Assembly: GCA_019058365.1 (NCBI GenBank)
Contig: JAHPZE010000026.1
Coordinates: 1 to 64,000 of the forward strand
Length of the DNA: 64,000 nt
Reading direction: 5' to 3'
Origin: Promethearchaeota archaeon
GTDB taxonomy: Archaea; Asgardarchaeota; Lokiarchaeia; Sigyniarchaeales; SOKP01
The notes under the pieces are model-generated. The model saw nothing but the letters and a program-made list of their open reading frames with translations. It made no database searches and was not told where the DNA came from. This document shows, in pieces, positions 37,957 to 46,135 of this stretch. Numbering within the stretch: the stretch's first letter is position 1; each line of letters begins with the position of its first letter. A program made the position numbers and the translations under genes.

Positions 37957-38262
37957 ATGACAGAAGAACAGTATTTTTATGTCGTAATAAAGCCATATCG
38001 TCAGGATTTCATTATAAATCCAAAAGAAGAAGAAGAACAAATCATGTCTGATCATTTTCTTTACCTAAAATCGCTATTAGAACAGCAAAAATTATATCTT
38101 GCTGGTCCAACGTTGATTCCTGAAGATCCATTTGGGCTTATAATTCTTGAGGCAGAAACAGAGGAAGATGCAAGAAATTTACTTGAAAATGATCCTTCAG
38201 TTAAAGCTGGCATCCAACAAATAGCAGATTTTAGACCTATTCGACTCTCTTTAACAAGATAA
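37957..38262 (+). CDS. YciI-like protein
   Basis: 101 residues. The YciI/dehydratase-like ferredoxin fold is indicated by the initial strand FYVVIKPYR, helix HFLYLKSLLEQQKLYLAGP and the segment FGLIILEAETEEDARNLLENDPSV. A His-Asp type active site has been proposed in this family; here a histidine occurs in SDHFLYL. Function unknown. A hairpin terminator follows. Confidence 0.85.
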   Translation: MTEEQYFYVVIKPYRQDFIINPKEEEEQIMSDHFLYLKSLLEQQKLYLAGPTLIPEDPFGLIILEAETEEDARNLLENDPSVKAGIQQIADFRPIRLSLTR

Positions 38263-38279
38263 TGGAAAGTTTAAGACTA

Positions 38280-38297
38280 AATAAGAGAAATCTTATT
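38280..38297 (+). terminator. Hairpin after YciI gene
   Basis: AATAAGA-GAAA-TCTTATT forms a perfect 7-bp stem with a 4-base loop, 18 bp after the YciI stop, followed by a T-rich segment. Separates it from the rpo7 cluster. Confidence 0.45.
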
Positions 38298-38401
38298 CTC
38301 ATTAGTTTTATGTTTATAAAATCACAAACTATTAATTTTTTAGTTCATAATATCAATTACTTAACTTCGTTAAATTTCATTATTTTTATGGGTATGTTCA
38401 G

Positions 38402-39001
38402 ATGTTTAAGCTTTACACAATTGAAGGAAAGATAGAGATACCTCCATTTCTGTTTGGTCAAAAAAAAGAAGTCAGTGCAAGAATCATCCTTTCAGAGGAT
38501 TATGAAGGTATTATCACACGAGACTATGGATTTGTTATAGCAGTTGTAGATGTCCTTAATGTAGGAATGGGGATAATTATACCTGGTAATGCAAATACCT
38601 TCCATGAAGTAGAATTCACAATACTTTCATTCAAACCAACAGTTTCAGAAGTCGTAGAAGGTACAGTAGTTGAGATTGTTGATTTCGGTTCATTTGTCCG
38701 TCTAGGTCCACTGGATGGTTTAGTCCATGTGTCTCAGATCTGCGATGATTATATCTCTTACGAACAAGTTGGAAATCGATTTATTGGCAAAGAAACCGGA
38801 AAAATCCTTGAAGTTAATGATCAAGTAAGAGCAAAGATAATTGCGGTTTCTTTAGGCACGGGAAGGAGTGGGAAACTTGGACTAACAATGAGACAAAAAT
38901 TTCTGGGAAAAGATGAGTGGATTAAAGCTGATATTGAAGAAGTTTATGCTGAAAAGGAAACAAAACAAAAAGAACCAAATGATAAAGAAGATCATACTTA
39001 A
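38402..39001 (+). CDS. rpo7: RNA polymerase subunit Rpo7 (RpoE')
   Basis: 199 residues. N-terminal RNP-like tip domain (about 1-80, opening MFKLYTIEGKIEIPP) and S1 RNA-binding domain (about 82-175; VVEGTVVEIVDFGSFVRLGPLDGLVHVSQI). It forms the polymerase stalk with Rpo4, which is not in this window. First gene of the conserved archaeal run Rpo7-Spt4-dephosphoCoA kinase-S24e-S27ae. Confidence 0.96.
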   Translation: MFKLYTIEGKIEIPPFLFGQKKEVSARIILSEDYEGIITRDYGFVIAVVDVLNVGMGIIIPGNANTFHEVEFTILSFKPTVSEVVEGTVVEIVDFGSFVRLGPLDGLVHVSQICDDYISYEQVGNRFIGKETGKILEVNDQVRAKIIAVSLGTGRSGKLGLTMRQKFLGKDEWIKADIEEVYAEKETKQKEPNDKEDHT

Positions 39002-39030
39002 TAATAATTTGAAAAGGAGATTGAGTCATT

Positions 39031-39219
39031 ATGAAAGAGAAAGCCTGTAAAAATTGTCATTTGATAACTAAAAATGAGACAATCTGTCCTAAATGTAAGA
39101 CACATACTCTAAGCGAAGATTTTACTGGAGAGGTTGTTATTATTAATCCTAAAGAGTCTAAGTTTGCAGAATATTTAAAAATCCATTTTCCGGGAAAATA
39201 TGCATTGCGAGTAAGATAA
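39031..39219 (+). CDS. spt4: Transcription elongation factor Spt4 (RpoE'')
   Basis: 62 residues. Zinc ribbon with CKNCHLI and CPKCKTH, followed by the Spt5-binding strands FTGEVVIINPKESKFAEYL and PGKYALRV. Full length. Partners Spt5 to keep RNA polymerase processive. 29 bp after rpo7, with a GGAG element upstream of the ATG. Confidence 0.96.
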   Translation: MKEKACKNCHLITKNETICPKCKTHTLSEDFTGEVVIINPKESKFAEYLKIHFPGKYALRVR

Positions 39220-39293
39220 TTAATTTTTTTCAGAGTTTTCACCTATTTTTATAACATTTTTTAAATGTAACATTCTTAAATATCTTGATCTTA

Positions 39294-39875
39294 ATGAATT
39301 TAAGAATTCCCAAAGATAAGAGACATTTATTTTCAGAGCCTCTCGACATTTTAATTGCTGGTAAACGAGAAGAAACAATAACTCAAGTTGAAAATATCTT
39401 CAGAGAATATTTGAAATCGGGTTTAACTTTAAATTTTTATATTGTAGGAGATATTGTTGCTAAAGATTTTTTCTCTAATCCTTTTTTGAAATCTTTTATA
39501 AAACTCTGTATAATAGATGAAAAAACCCAAAGGAATCAGATTAATATAGATTTCGAAGGATTTTTTGAAGAGGTTATTAAATTTCAAAACCCAATTGGTA
39601 CAATCAATAAAGATTGTTGGGATCTATTCAAAACAATTATCAAATCCGGTAAGAAAACATTACTTAAGATAACTCAGGGTGAAGAGGATTTATTGGTTCT
39701 TCCTCTTATTCTAGAAATCCCTATAAAAAAACAAGTAGGGCAATTTGCGTTCTATGGTCAACCTCCAATTACAGATTCTAACTTTGACATTCCCGAGGGA
39801 ATTGTAATCGTTGATGTTGATATAAATATTCAAGAAAAGGTTAAAAAAGTAATATCAATGATGGAAGAGTTCTAA
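39294..39875 (+). CDS. GTP-dependent dephospho-CoA kinase (DUF359)
   Basis: About 193 residues. Matches the archaeal GTP-dependent dephospho-CoA kinase family (last step of CoA synthesis): NLRIPKDKRHLFSEPLD at the start, YIVGDIVAKDF, IIDEKTQR, NPIGTINKDCW, the hallmark GEEDLLVLPLILEIP, and YGQP followed by GIVIVDVD. A TTG three codons upstream is possible, but ATG 39294 begins the conserved region. Its place between Spt4 and S24e is conserved in many archaea. Confidence 0.9.
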   Translation: MNLRIPKDKRHLFSEPLDILIAGKREETITQVENIFREYLKSGLTLNFYIVGDIVAKDFFSNPFLKSFIKLCIIDEKTQRNQINIDFEGFFEEVIKFQNPIGTINKDCWDLFKTIIKSGKKTLLKITQGEEDLLVLPLILEIPIKKQVGQFAFYGQPPITDSNFDIPEGIVIVDVDINIQEKVKKVISMMEEF

Positions 39876-39984
39876 AGATTTAACTTTCACTAATATGAAA
39901 AAGCAAAATTTTATTTTTTATCTATTCTTTTGAATGTTATATTTTAGTAAAAATCTTTAATGAATAAATACTACTACTAGAAAA

Positions 39985-40338
39985 ATGTCGATAAACATAG
40001 AAATCACGGAAGAGAAGAAGAACCCTCTAATTGAGCGAACAGAATTAACATTTAGAATTGATCATTTTGGAATAAGTACTCCAAATAGATTAGAAGTAAA
40101 GAAGAAAATAGCTGCACTACAAGGAGCCGACGAAAAACTAACAATAATAGTAAATCTTAAAACCCGTTTTGGAGCATCTTATACAAGGGGGAAAGCATAT
40201 ATATATAAAAATGTAACAGAATTACAATTTTTCGAACCCTTCCATATCCAAGTACGAAATCTTGAAAAAGATAAAAGAGTTGAAATATATCAGCTGAAAA
40301 AAAGAAGGGAAAGTTATAAACATCTATTTGAATATTAA
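39985..40338 (+). CDS. rps24e: Ribosomal protein S24e
   Basis: 117 residues with the S24e pattern: EKKNPLIERTELTFRIDH, TPNRLEVKKKIAALQGADE, and VNLKTRFGASYTRGKAYIYKN. Small-subunit protein in the conserved run before S27ae. Confidence 0.96.
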   Translation: MSINIEITEEKKNPLIERTELTFRIDHFGISTPNRLEVKKKIAALQGADEKLTIIVNLKTRFGASYTRGKAYIYKNVTELQFFEPFHIQVRNLEKDKRVEIYQLKKRRESYKHLFEY

Positions 40339-40362
40339 TTATAATACAAATTTAAGATTGAA

Positions 40363-40569
40363 ATGAATTCCTCAAATTATTATAAACTCGAAGGAAATAA
40401 GTTAGTGAGAACTCATCGCTCGTGTCCTAAATGCGGGCCATCAATTTTTCTGGCGGACCACTATGATAGATCCTCATGTGGGAAATGTGGATATGCTGTC
40501 TTCAAAAGAAAAGGACAATCTAAAAGTAAAACTACTGGAAGAACTCCCAGAAAACGTCAAAAAGCATAA
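40363..40569 (+). CDS. rps27ae: Ribosomal protein S27ae
   Basis: 68 residues. Zinc-finger small-subunit protein with CPKCGPSIFLADHYDRSSCGKCGYAVF. Followed by a basic lysine/arginine-rich tail longer than in many archaea (KRKGQSKSKTTGRTPRKRQK). 24 bp after S24e. Confidence 0.95.
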   Translation: MNSSNYYKLEGNKLVRTHRSCPKCGPSIFLADHYDRSSCGKCGYAVFKRKGQSKSKTTGRTPRKRQKA

Positions 40570-40686
40570 TAGTAATACTAAATAGACTTTAGATTCTTTA
40601 TTTCATTGAAAAAATAATTCCTTATTATTTCATAATATTCGAGTCTCTTTTTCACTTTGAAAATTACTCAATTGAATTAAAAATTT

Positions 40687-40691
40687 GGTGA
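40687..40691 (+). promoter_or_regulatory. Shine-Dalgarno deciding kae1 start
   Basis: GGTGA ends 5 bp before the ATG at 40697. The open frame continues upstream to a TTG at 40685, but this signal marks the ATG as the start. Confidence 0.6.
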
Positions 40692-40696
40692 AATTT

Positions 40697-41701
40697 ATGA
40701 AAAAGATGTGTTTAGGCATTGAATCTACGGCACATACATTTTCAGCAGGGATTCTCGATTTTGATGGAAATGTTTACAGTTTAATAAATGACATCTTTAT
40801 ACCTGAAGAGGGAGGGCTTCATCCTGCGCTAGTTAGAGAACAACATTTAAATAACTTTATGAGGATTATAAATAGAGCTCTTACTGAATCTAAAATCTCT
40901 GCGAAAAACTTAAATTTAATTGCTTTTAGCCAAAGTCCTGGGTTAGGACCTGTTTTAAAAATTGGGGCTTGGGTTGCACGCATACTAAGCCAAGTTTTAG
41001 AAATACCAATAATCGGAGTAAATCATTGTATTGGACATATAGAAATCGGGCGTTTAAAATGTAATATTGAAGATCCATTGACTCTATATGTTTCAGGGGG
41101 AAATACAATAGTTAGTGCTTTTGAATCAGAAAGATATCAAATATTTGGTGAAACTCTAGATTTAGCTTTAGGAAATATGATTGATTCTTTCGCGCGAGAT
41201 GCTGGATTAAAACATCCGGGGGGTCCAAAAATTGAAACTCTAGCTTTACGATCAAAAAATTTTATTCCATTACCATATGTTGTAAAAGGAATGGATTTAT
41301 CTTTCTCTGGGTTATATACAGCAGCAAAAAATCTACTTCATTCTGATGAGTACGGTAAGAAGTTTAGTTTAAATGATATAGCTTATTCCTTACAAGAAAC
41401 TGCCTTTGGAATGCTAAGTGAAGTTACTGAAAGAGCTTTAGCTCATACAGAAAAAAGAGAAGTTCTTCTTACTGGAGGTGTAGCCGCAAATAAAAGATTA
41501 CAAGCTATGATAGAGGATATCAGTAAAGAGCATAATGCAAGGTTTGAAGTTGTACCCATAAAATATGCAGGTGATAATGGAGCAATGATTGGATGGGCAG
41601 GAATATTAAGATATAAAGCAGAAGGAGGCTTTAATATTTCTGAAACGATTATTCAACCTAAAAAGAGAATGGATGAAATAACAATTCCTTGGAGGTCTTA
41701 A
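40697..41701 (+). CDS. kae1: KEOPS tRNA threonylcarbamoyltransferase Kae1
   Basis: About 334 residues. The ASKHA-fold enzyme transferring threonylcarbamoyl to A37 of ANN-decoding tRNAs. Metal-binding NHCIGHIEIG, substrate loop YVSGGNT, GGPKIETLA, and GDNGAMIGWAG near the C-terminus are present. It ends TIPWRS and is followed in the same reading frame, after one TAA and two codons, by the bud32 start. Confidence 0.96.
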   Translation: MKKMCLGIESTAHTFSAGILDFDGNVYSLINDIFIPEEGGLHPALVREQHLNNFMRIINRALTESKISAKNLNLIAFSQSPGLGPVLKIGAWVARILSQVLEIPIIGVNHCIGHIEIGRLKCNIEDPLTLYVSGGNTIVSAFESERYQIFGETLDLALGNMIDSFARDAGLKHPGGPKIETLALRSKNFIPLPYVVKGMDLSFSGLYTAAKNLLHSDEYGKKFSLNDIAYSLQETAFGMLSEVTERALAHTEKREVLLTGGVAANKRLQAMIEDISKEHNARFEVVPIKYAGDNGAMIGWAGILRYKAEGGFNISETIIQPKKRMDEITIPWRS

Positions 41702-41707
41702 GAGAAA

Positions 41708-42382
41708 TTGAGTTCGGATGTGAAAAAAGAAAAAATAATTAGAAAAGGTGCTGAGGCGAGTCTTTATTATGGGCATTGGTTTGGCAAAGAAGTGATATTT
41801 AAATATAGACTTCCAAAGAAATATCGTATAGAAGAACTGGATAGGAGAATTAGAACTGAAAGAACCTTAAATGAAGCTCGAGCGTTGACAAAAGTAAAAA
41901 ATTACGGAATAAATGTTCCACAAGTATTTGAAATTGACTCAACTAATTCCACAATCATTATGAAATATATACAAGGAGATAAGCTAAAAGATATCTTATC
42001 TGATTTAGATAATGATCAAAAAATAAAGTATTTCAATGAAATTGGTAGAGTTATAGCAACTTTACATAAAAATGGGCATATTCATGGAGATATTACTACA
42101 AGTAATATTATATTAACTTCAAATAAAAATATTTTTCTCATTGATTTTGGCCTACATGCATATTCTGATACGATAGAAGATAAAAGTGTTGATCTCCATC
42201 TTCTTAAAAGGGTTTTGATCTCTTCTCATGGGAAAGATTATGAATGTTGTTTTACTGCGTTTCTTAATGGGTATAAATCAGAATATAAGAAGGTGGGTTC
42301 ATCTGAATGTGATCAAATCATTAAGAACATTGATGTAATCGAAACCAGAGGTAGATATATAAATTCAGATCAAAGATTATAA
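41708..42382 (+). CDS. bud32: KEOPS atypical kinase Bud32
   Basis: 224 residues. Small Rio/Bud32 kinase with KGAEASLYYGHWFGKEVIFKYRLPK, catalytic HGDITTSNIIL and IDFGLHAYS. TTG start at 41708 is supported by GGAGGT at 41691-41696, inside the end of kae1. The gene is in the same frame as kae1, so a single stop separates what in many archaea is a fused Kae1-Bud32. Its C-terminus extends beyond the usual basic tail, ending YINSDQRL. Confidence 0.94.
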   Translation: MSSDVKKEKIIRKGAEASLYYGHWFGKEVIFKYRLPKKYRIEELDRRIRTERTLNEARALTKVKNYGINVPQVFEIDSTNSTIIMKYIQGDKLKDILSDLDNDQKIKYFNEIGRVIATLHKNGHIHGDITTSNIILTSNKNIFLIDFGLHAYSDTIEDKSVDLHLLKRVLISSHGKDYECCFTAFLNGYKSEYKKVGSSECDQIIKNIDVIETRGRYINSDQRL

Positions 42383-42514
42383 GAATATGTGATCTAACAT
42401 CCTAATAGCTTCAAAGGAAATTTTGTGAATATAATAAAATATTTTCAGCTAGACTATTAATATGTATTAATTTGTTTCATCTAAATAATTAAACAATCAA
42501 AATTTTGTATATCG

Positions 42515-42542
42515 CTTTAAATACCACACAACTTTATATATA
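42515..42542 (+). promoter_or_regulatory. Candidate TATA boxes in 292-bp spacer
   Basis: CTTTAAATA at 42515-42523 and TTTATATATA at 42533-42542 are archaeal TATA-like sites in the gap between bud32 and the ribbon-helix-helix gene. They would leave a leader of about 100 bp before the ATG at 42675. I see no gene in the spacer itself. Confidence 0.3.
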
Positions 42543-42674
42543 TACTTAACTTATAATATTATATTAGAAAAGAGTGAATATAATTTAAGGGCAAAGAATA
42601 TAACTGCTTTCTAGTTCACTTTAATCATCTGAAATAAGAGAATTTTAGAAACAGAAATTTGTTAAGTTAGTACT

Positions 42675-42884
42675 ATGACAGATACCGATAAAGAGAAAAA
42701 AAAGAAAAAAATGGTAAACATAACCATTAATTTGCCCGAAATTTATGATGAAAATATTAAGAAATTAATCGGTATGAAGATTGTGGCCAGTCGTTCTGAA
42801 GCAATTCGCACAGCTCTAAGAGATTTTCTTCACAATGAATATGATAACCTTAAATTACTAGGTTTTTTTGGAGAAGGGTCCTAA
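42675..42884 (+). CDS. Ribbon-helix-helix DNA-binding protein
   Basis: 69 residues. CopG/NikR-type ribbon-helix-helix: strand MVNITINLP, helix YDENIKKLIGMKI, helix SRSEAIRTALRDFLHNEY, after a charged lysine-rich N-terminus. This form is frequent in archaea as a small transcription regulator. It precedes the gelsolin-domain gene on the same strand by 80 bp. Target sites unknown. Confidence 0.88.
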   Translation: MTDTDKEKKKKKMVNITINLPEIYDENIKKLIGMKIVASRSEAIRTALRDFLHNEYDNLKLLGFFGEGS

Positions 42885-42964
42885 AAATTATAATTCCAAG
42901 TCAAAATTTAATATAATAATTTACTTACTTTTACTATATTATCCTAACTCCTTAATGAAGAACA

Positions 42965-43552
42965 ATGTTAATATATAGTGTAACTGAGAATGGAGCTCTA
43001 AGAAAGATAAATAAACTGGATTTTAATGAAAACAAAGTCTTTCTAATAGACGATTTTAAAATAGTTTATTTATGGTTCGGAAAAAATTCTTCAAAAAAAA
43101 AGAAAAATTTGAGTGTAAAAAGAGCTGAAAAGTTAAAGGATGGACGAGAAAAATCAACTAAAATTCAAATTGTCAATCAAAATCAAGAATATGGCTCATT
43201 TTTAGCAATAAAAGATATTTTGAAAAAAGGATTAATACAAGATACCTCTAATGGGAGACGACCTGAATTAAAAATAAAATTTGATGACGCAATTGAACTT
43301 ATTGAAGCCGGAATTGACCCTGATTTTGAAGCTGAAATCACCATTAGCGCTCACAAACTTGCTCAAAAAAACCACAGCTATGAGGATTTATGTCGAACAT
43401 TAGCCATACTCAAAATGTCATTTTTAAAGGGGGAAGCTTCAGAAAGCGAAATTAAAACTAAAACTGAAGAAATTTATAAATCTTCCTCAACATATGATGA
43501 GCTTTGCTGGTTAATTGCTGAATTAAGTAAACTACTAGTAAAAAAACCCTAA
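42965..43552 (+). CDS. Gelsolin-domain protein
   Basis: 195 residues. Residues 10-80 match a gelsolin repeat: short lead LDFNENKVFLIDD, core hairpin FKIVYLWFGKNSSKKKK, long helix NLSVKRAEKLKDG, then strand KIQIVNQNQEYGSF. Gelsolin repeats bind and remodel actin in eukaryotes, and similar proteins are known Asgard signatures that act on actin. The C-terminal half (about 95-195) is helical with two similar helical units (KLAQKNHSYEDLCRTLAIL and YKSSSTYDELCWLIAELSKLL). No actin gene in the window. Confidence 0.8.
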   Translation: MLIYSVTENGALRKINKLDFNENKVFLIDDFKIVYLWFGKNSSKKKKNLSVKRAEKLKDGREKSTKIQIVNQNQEYGSFLAIKDILKKGLIQDTSNGRRPELKIKFDDAIELIEAGIDPDFEAEITISAHKLAQKNHSYEDLCRTLAILKMSFLKGEASESEIKTKTEEIYKSSSTYDELCWLIAELSKLLVKKP

Positions 43553-43554
43553 AC

Positions 43555-44070
43555 TTATACAGATGCTCTACATTTAATTGTTAATAGAGTCTTGCTATCG
43601 TTAACATTAATATATTTATTCATCAATTCATTTACAGCTTTAATGTAACAACCATGCTCACCAACTGCAATATGATAAATGTTTAAATCTTTTAAAAAAC
43701 AGATTGAAATTTCATATTTTCCCTTTACATAATTTCTCTCTATTATAATATCATGTATACATAAATCAGGAAAAAGATTGAAAAGTAGATTTATCAAGAT
43801 TTTATCAATCCTTATAATCATAACCTTTCTACTATAAATGTTATTTCTTATTGAGTTTAAATTGGCTTTTGCTTGAAAGTAATCATTATGTTTCACAAAA
43901 AAAAAGATAAAATCATTATTTTCAATTTTGATGAGTATGATACATAATGGATATACATGTGTCTTTTCATAAAAGTAATTATGAAGGTTTAGCTCATAAT
44001 TTGAATATTTTGGAGGTTTGATTGTCAGTTGTTGATATAGAATTAAATCGTCGAGCAATGTGTAAAACAT
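43555..44070 (-). CDS. Conserved hypothetical, weakly KH-like
   Basis: 171 residues, not firmly recognised. The middle resembles a mixed alpha/beta RNA-binding fold with FNLFPDLCIHDIIIE, then IAVGEHGCYIKAVNELMNKY, a glycine loop flanked by strand and helix that recalls KH/NusA domains. Cysteine content is high. It overlaps nothing and ends 2 bp from the convergent gelsolin gene. Function unknown. Confidence 0.6.
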   Translation of the reverse strand: MFYTLLDDLILYQQLTIKPPKYSNYELNLHNYFYEKTHVYPLCIILIKIENNDFIFFFVKHNDYFQAKANLNSIRNNIYSRKVMIIRIDKILINLLFNLFPDLCIHDIIIERNYVKGKYEISICFLKDLNIYHIAVGEHGCYIKAVNELMNKYINVNDSKTLLTIKCRASV

Positions 44071-44174
44071 TAACTAAATATCTTAGAACAAATATATAAA
44101 GTACTAAAAATCCGTAACTATAAGCATTTGAAAAAAAAATTTTAATTTTAATTTTAATGTTATAATAAGTTCGT

Positions 44175-44720
44175 CTATTTAATCAAATTATAGAATTTAG
44201 CAAGGAAAAAAGCATTTATAGTTGAGCTATGTATAATATCACCATTATTGATTATTTTATGCATTTCCTCAATGGAGAATTCATATACTGAAATTATTTC
44301 ATTTGAATCTATCGGTTTCGAATTTTTTTTTTTCACAATAGCAAAATAAAGGTAATTCCAGGCAATATTAAGAAATGATATTTTTGTTTTTCCTAAAAAA
44401 GTAATATTTTCCACCTTATAACCGGTTTCCTCTTCGGTTTCTCTTATTGCAGCTTCCTCAGGTTTCTCGCCTTTGTCAATCATACCACCAACTGTGGTTT
44501 TGGTTTTTACTTGCCATGGATAGGGGTATGCATCCACTAGAATAATTTTACCATCAATTGTCTGGCAAATAACTGTAACAAAATCTCTCCCTTCAATAAC
44601 AACATATTCTATTTGTTGACCATCTGGTCTTAATACTAAATCATTTCTTAAACCAATAAAACGATTTCGAAATATTACTCTTTCTTCTAATTGCTTCCAA
44701 ATATATTTTTTTTGGTTCAT
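44175..44720 (-). CDS. Nudix hydrolase (ADP-ribose pyrophosphatase-like)
   Basis: 181 residues. The complete Nudix box GGMIDKGEKPEEAAIRETEEETG is present (positions about 80-102, with the G-x5-E-x7-RE-x-EE-x-G layout), with the N-terminal strands typical of ADP-ribose pyrophosphatases. Cleaves a nucleoside diphosphate linked to another group; exact substrate unknown. Confidence 0.93.
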   Translation of the reverse strand: MNQKKYIWKQLEERVIFRNRFIGLRNDLVLRPDGQQIEYVVIEGRDFVTVICQTIDGKIILVDAYPYPWQVKTKTTVGGMIDKGEKPEEAAIRETEEETGYKVENITFLGKTKISFLNIAWNYLYFAIVKKKNSKPIDSNEIISVYEFSIEEMHKIINNGDIIHSSTINAFFLAKFYNLIK

Positions 44721-44908
44721 GTAATATTCAATGATTTAAATCAATTTAATTCTATTTATCAGAAAAAACCCAAATCTCTCTATTATTTTGATAAATAATT
44801 GCATCAGTTTTTGAAATTAGTCTTTCCCTAAATTAGAATTTTTTAAAATTTCTCTTGATAAATATTTTAATTGAACAACAAAAGAAAGAATAATTATAAA
44901 TATTTAAT

Positions 44909-45154
44909 TTAACGACGACCTCTAATTTTTCGAGCTTCCCTTTCAACTTCCCTTAATATCACAATATCATTCATTTTGATAGGACCTTTAACGTTACGAG
45001 TTAAAATTCGATTTCTATCAGGCCCTTCAAGAATCCTTACTTTGATCTGAGTTATTTCTCCAGTAAGGCCCGTTCGACCAATTACTTGAATTACTTGGGC
45101 AGGAATAGAAAAATCTTGAACTGTAATCCCTTTGGATTTATCTAATTTAACCAT
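44909..45154 (-). CDS. rps28e: Ribosomal protein S28e
   Basis: 81 residues with the S28e pattern AQVIQVIGRTGLTGEITQIKVRILEGPDRNRILTRNVKGPIK and the terminal LREVEREARKIRGRR. 18 bp after L7Ae on the same strand, the conserved archaeal pair. Confidence 0.96.
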   Translation of the reverse strand: MVKLDKSKGITVQDFSIPAQVIQVIGRTGLTGEITQIKVRILEGPDRNRILTRNVKGPIKMNDIVILREVEREARKIRGRR

Positions 45155-45172
45155 ATTAATTCACTAAATTGA

Positions 45173-45544
45173 TTATTTCTTTATTTGCTCTAAATTTTTA
45201 ATTATATCATTCAATACGCTATCATTTCCTGTGCCAGCATTTTCAACAGCAATAGCACTTGAAGATATATTGATTCGCACTGTGGTTCCTAGTTCTTTTT
45301 TAGTTGATAGATATCCATATGGAATACCTTTTTCTTCACATAACAAGGGGATGTGGAAGAGAATCTCTGGAGGACTTACATCTTCTGCCATAATAACTAA
45401 TTTGGCTTGAACCCTTTCTATACTTTTAGTTACTTCATTCATTCCTTTTCTAATCTTAGAATCTCGGGTTTCTGCAATAGTACCTAAACCATTCTTAATT
45501 TGAGTTTTAAGTTTATCAGGAATATTAAATTTTATATAAGAAAT
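45173..45544 (-). CDS. rpl7ae: Ribosomal protein L7Ae (ATT start or A-run frameshift)
   Basis: 123 residues if read from ATT at 45544. The frame from the first ATG (45442) gives only 89 and lacks the conserved N-terminus. The upstream codons read ISYIKFNIPDKLKTQIK, then NGLGTIAETRDSKIRKG, a normal L7Ae beginning. TGTGAT lies 5 bp before the ATT. Alternatively, one extra A in the run after ATGAAAAATT makes an ATG (45551) out of frame; deleting one A gives MKISYIKF. L7Ae binds kink-turns in rRNA, C/D and H/ACA RNPs. Confidence 0.85.
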   Translation of the reverse strand: MSYIKFNIPDKLKTQIKNGLGTIAETRDSKIRKGMNEVTKSIERVQAKLVIMAEDVSPPEILFHIPLLCEEKGIPYGYLSTKKELGTTVRINISSSAIAVENAGTGNDSVLNDIIKNLEQIKK

Positions 45545-45548
45545 TTTT

Positions 45549-45554
45549 CATCAC
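45549..45554 (-). promoter_or_regulatory. Shine-Dalgarno-like site before L7Ae
   Basis: GTGATG on the minus strand ends 4 bp before the ATT at 45544. It matches the GGTGAT core used by several genes in the window and supports the non-ATG start. Confidence 0.5.
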
Positions 45555-45697
45555 ACTCATTCAAATATATTTAATTTTAGATATATTTTCATAAATCATC
45601 GATATAGTATGAGAATCAAAGTCAAGGATAACAAATAAAATTTTTTATTTAGGTAAAAAACCTAAAAATTTTTTTATAATGCTTCTTTTAAAAAGTT

Positions 45698-45898
45698 ATG
45701 ATTATACCTATTCGTTGTTTTTCATGTGGCAAACTTATCGCTCATGTATATAAGCCGTATTTAGAGCTCATAGAAAAAGGGGAACCTTCTGAAAAAGCTT
45801 TTAAAGAGTTAGGAATAGAACGTTTCTGCTGTAAAAGAATGATAGTTTCGCACGTTGACTTGATAGATGAATTACTTAAATTTCCACGCTTACAATAA
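45698..45898 (+). CDS. rpo10: RNA polymerase subunit Rpo10 (RpoN)
   Basis: 66 residues. The zinc-binding CFSCGK and the CC pair in RFCCKRM are diagnostic of Rpo10/Rpb10, and the length is normal. Core polymerase subunit that organises the Rpo3-Rpo11 platform. Plus strand, between minus-strand ribosomal genes. Confidence 0.96.
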   Translation: MIIPIRCFSCGKLIAHVYKPYLELIEKGEPSEKAFKELGIERFCCKRMIVSHVDLIDELLKFPRLQ

Positions 45899-45947
45899 TT
45901 AAGCTATTTTTTTAAATCTTATAAATAATAAATTTTTATAAATCTAA

Positions 45948-46130
45948 TTATTGTTTCCCATAATGGGCTGTCCATCTTGTTTTTCTCGCTTTTTTTCCAT
46001 AAATGTTCATGGCTTTTCTGCATTTATTAGTGCAAAAGTTCAAAACTGTGCCATCTCTTTTTACGAACATAATTCCTCTTCCAATAGCAATATCATACCC
46101 ACAAAATGAGCATTTTTTGACTTTAACTAT
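45948..46130 (-). CDS. rpl24e: Ribosomal protein L24e (ATA start)
   Basis: 60 residues. Translation gives KKCSFCGYDIAIGRGIMF, then VRKDGTVLNFCTNKCRK and AMNIYGKKARKTRWTAHYGKQ, a complete L24e with its zinc-binding cysteines. Between an in-frame TGA and the first cysteine there is no ATG, GTG or TTG; the codons are TTA AGC ATA GTT AAA GTC. ATA at 46130 is the best start, with GAGATGAT 5 bp before it. It lies 30 bp downstream of the S6e stop. This gene is easily missed by standard gene finders. Confidence 0.88.
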   Translation of the reverse strand: MVKVKKCSFCGYDIAIGRGIMFVKRDGTVLNFCTNKCRKAMNIYGKKARKTRWTAHYGKQ

Positions 46131-46135
46131 GCTTA

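Noticed and set aside
42383..42674. Small hidden gene in the 292-bp spacer after bud32
   Set aside because: Every frame is interrupted by frequent stops. Only TATA-like motifs are visible.
45527..45551. Eight-codon ORF from ATG 45551 before L7Ae as a regulatory upstream ORF
   Set aside because: It is better explained as the displaced start of L7Ae itself, through an ATT start or a one-base change in the A run.
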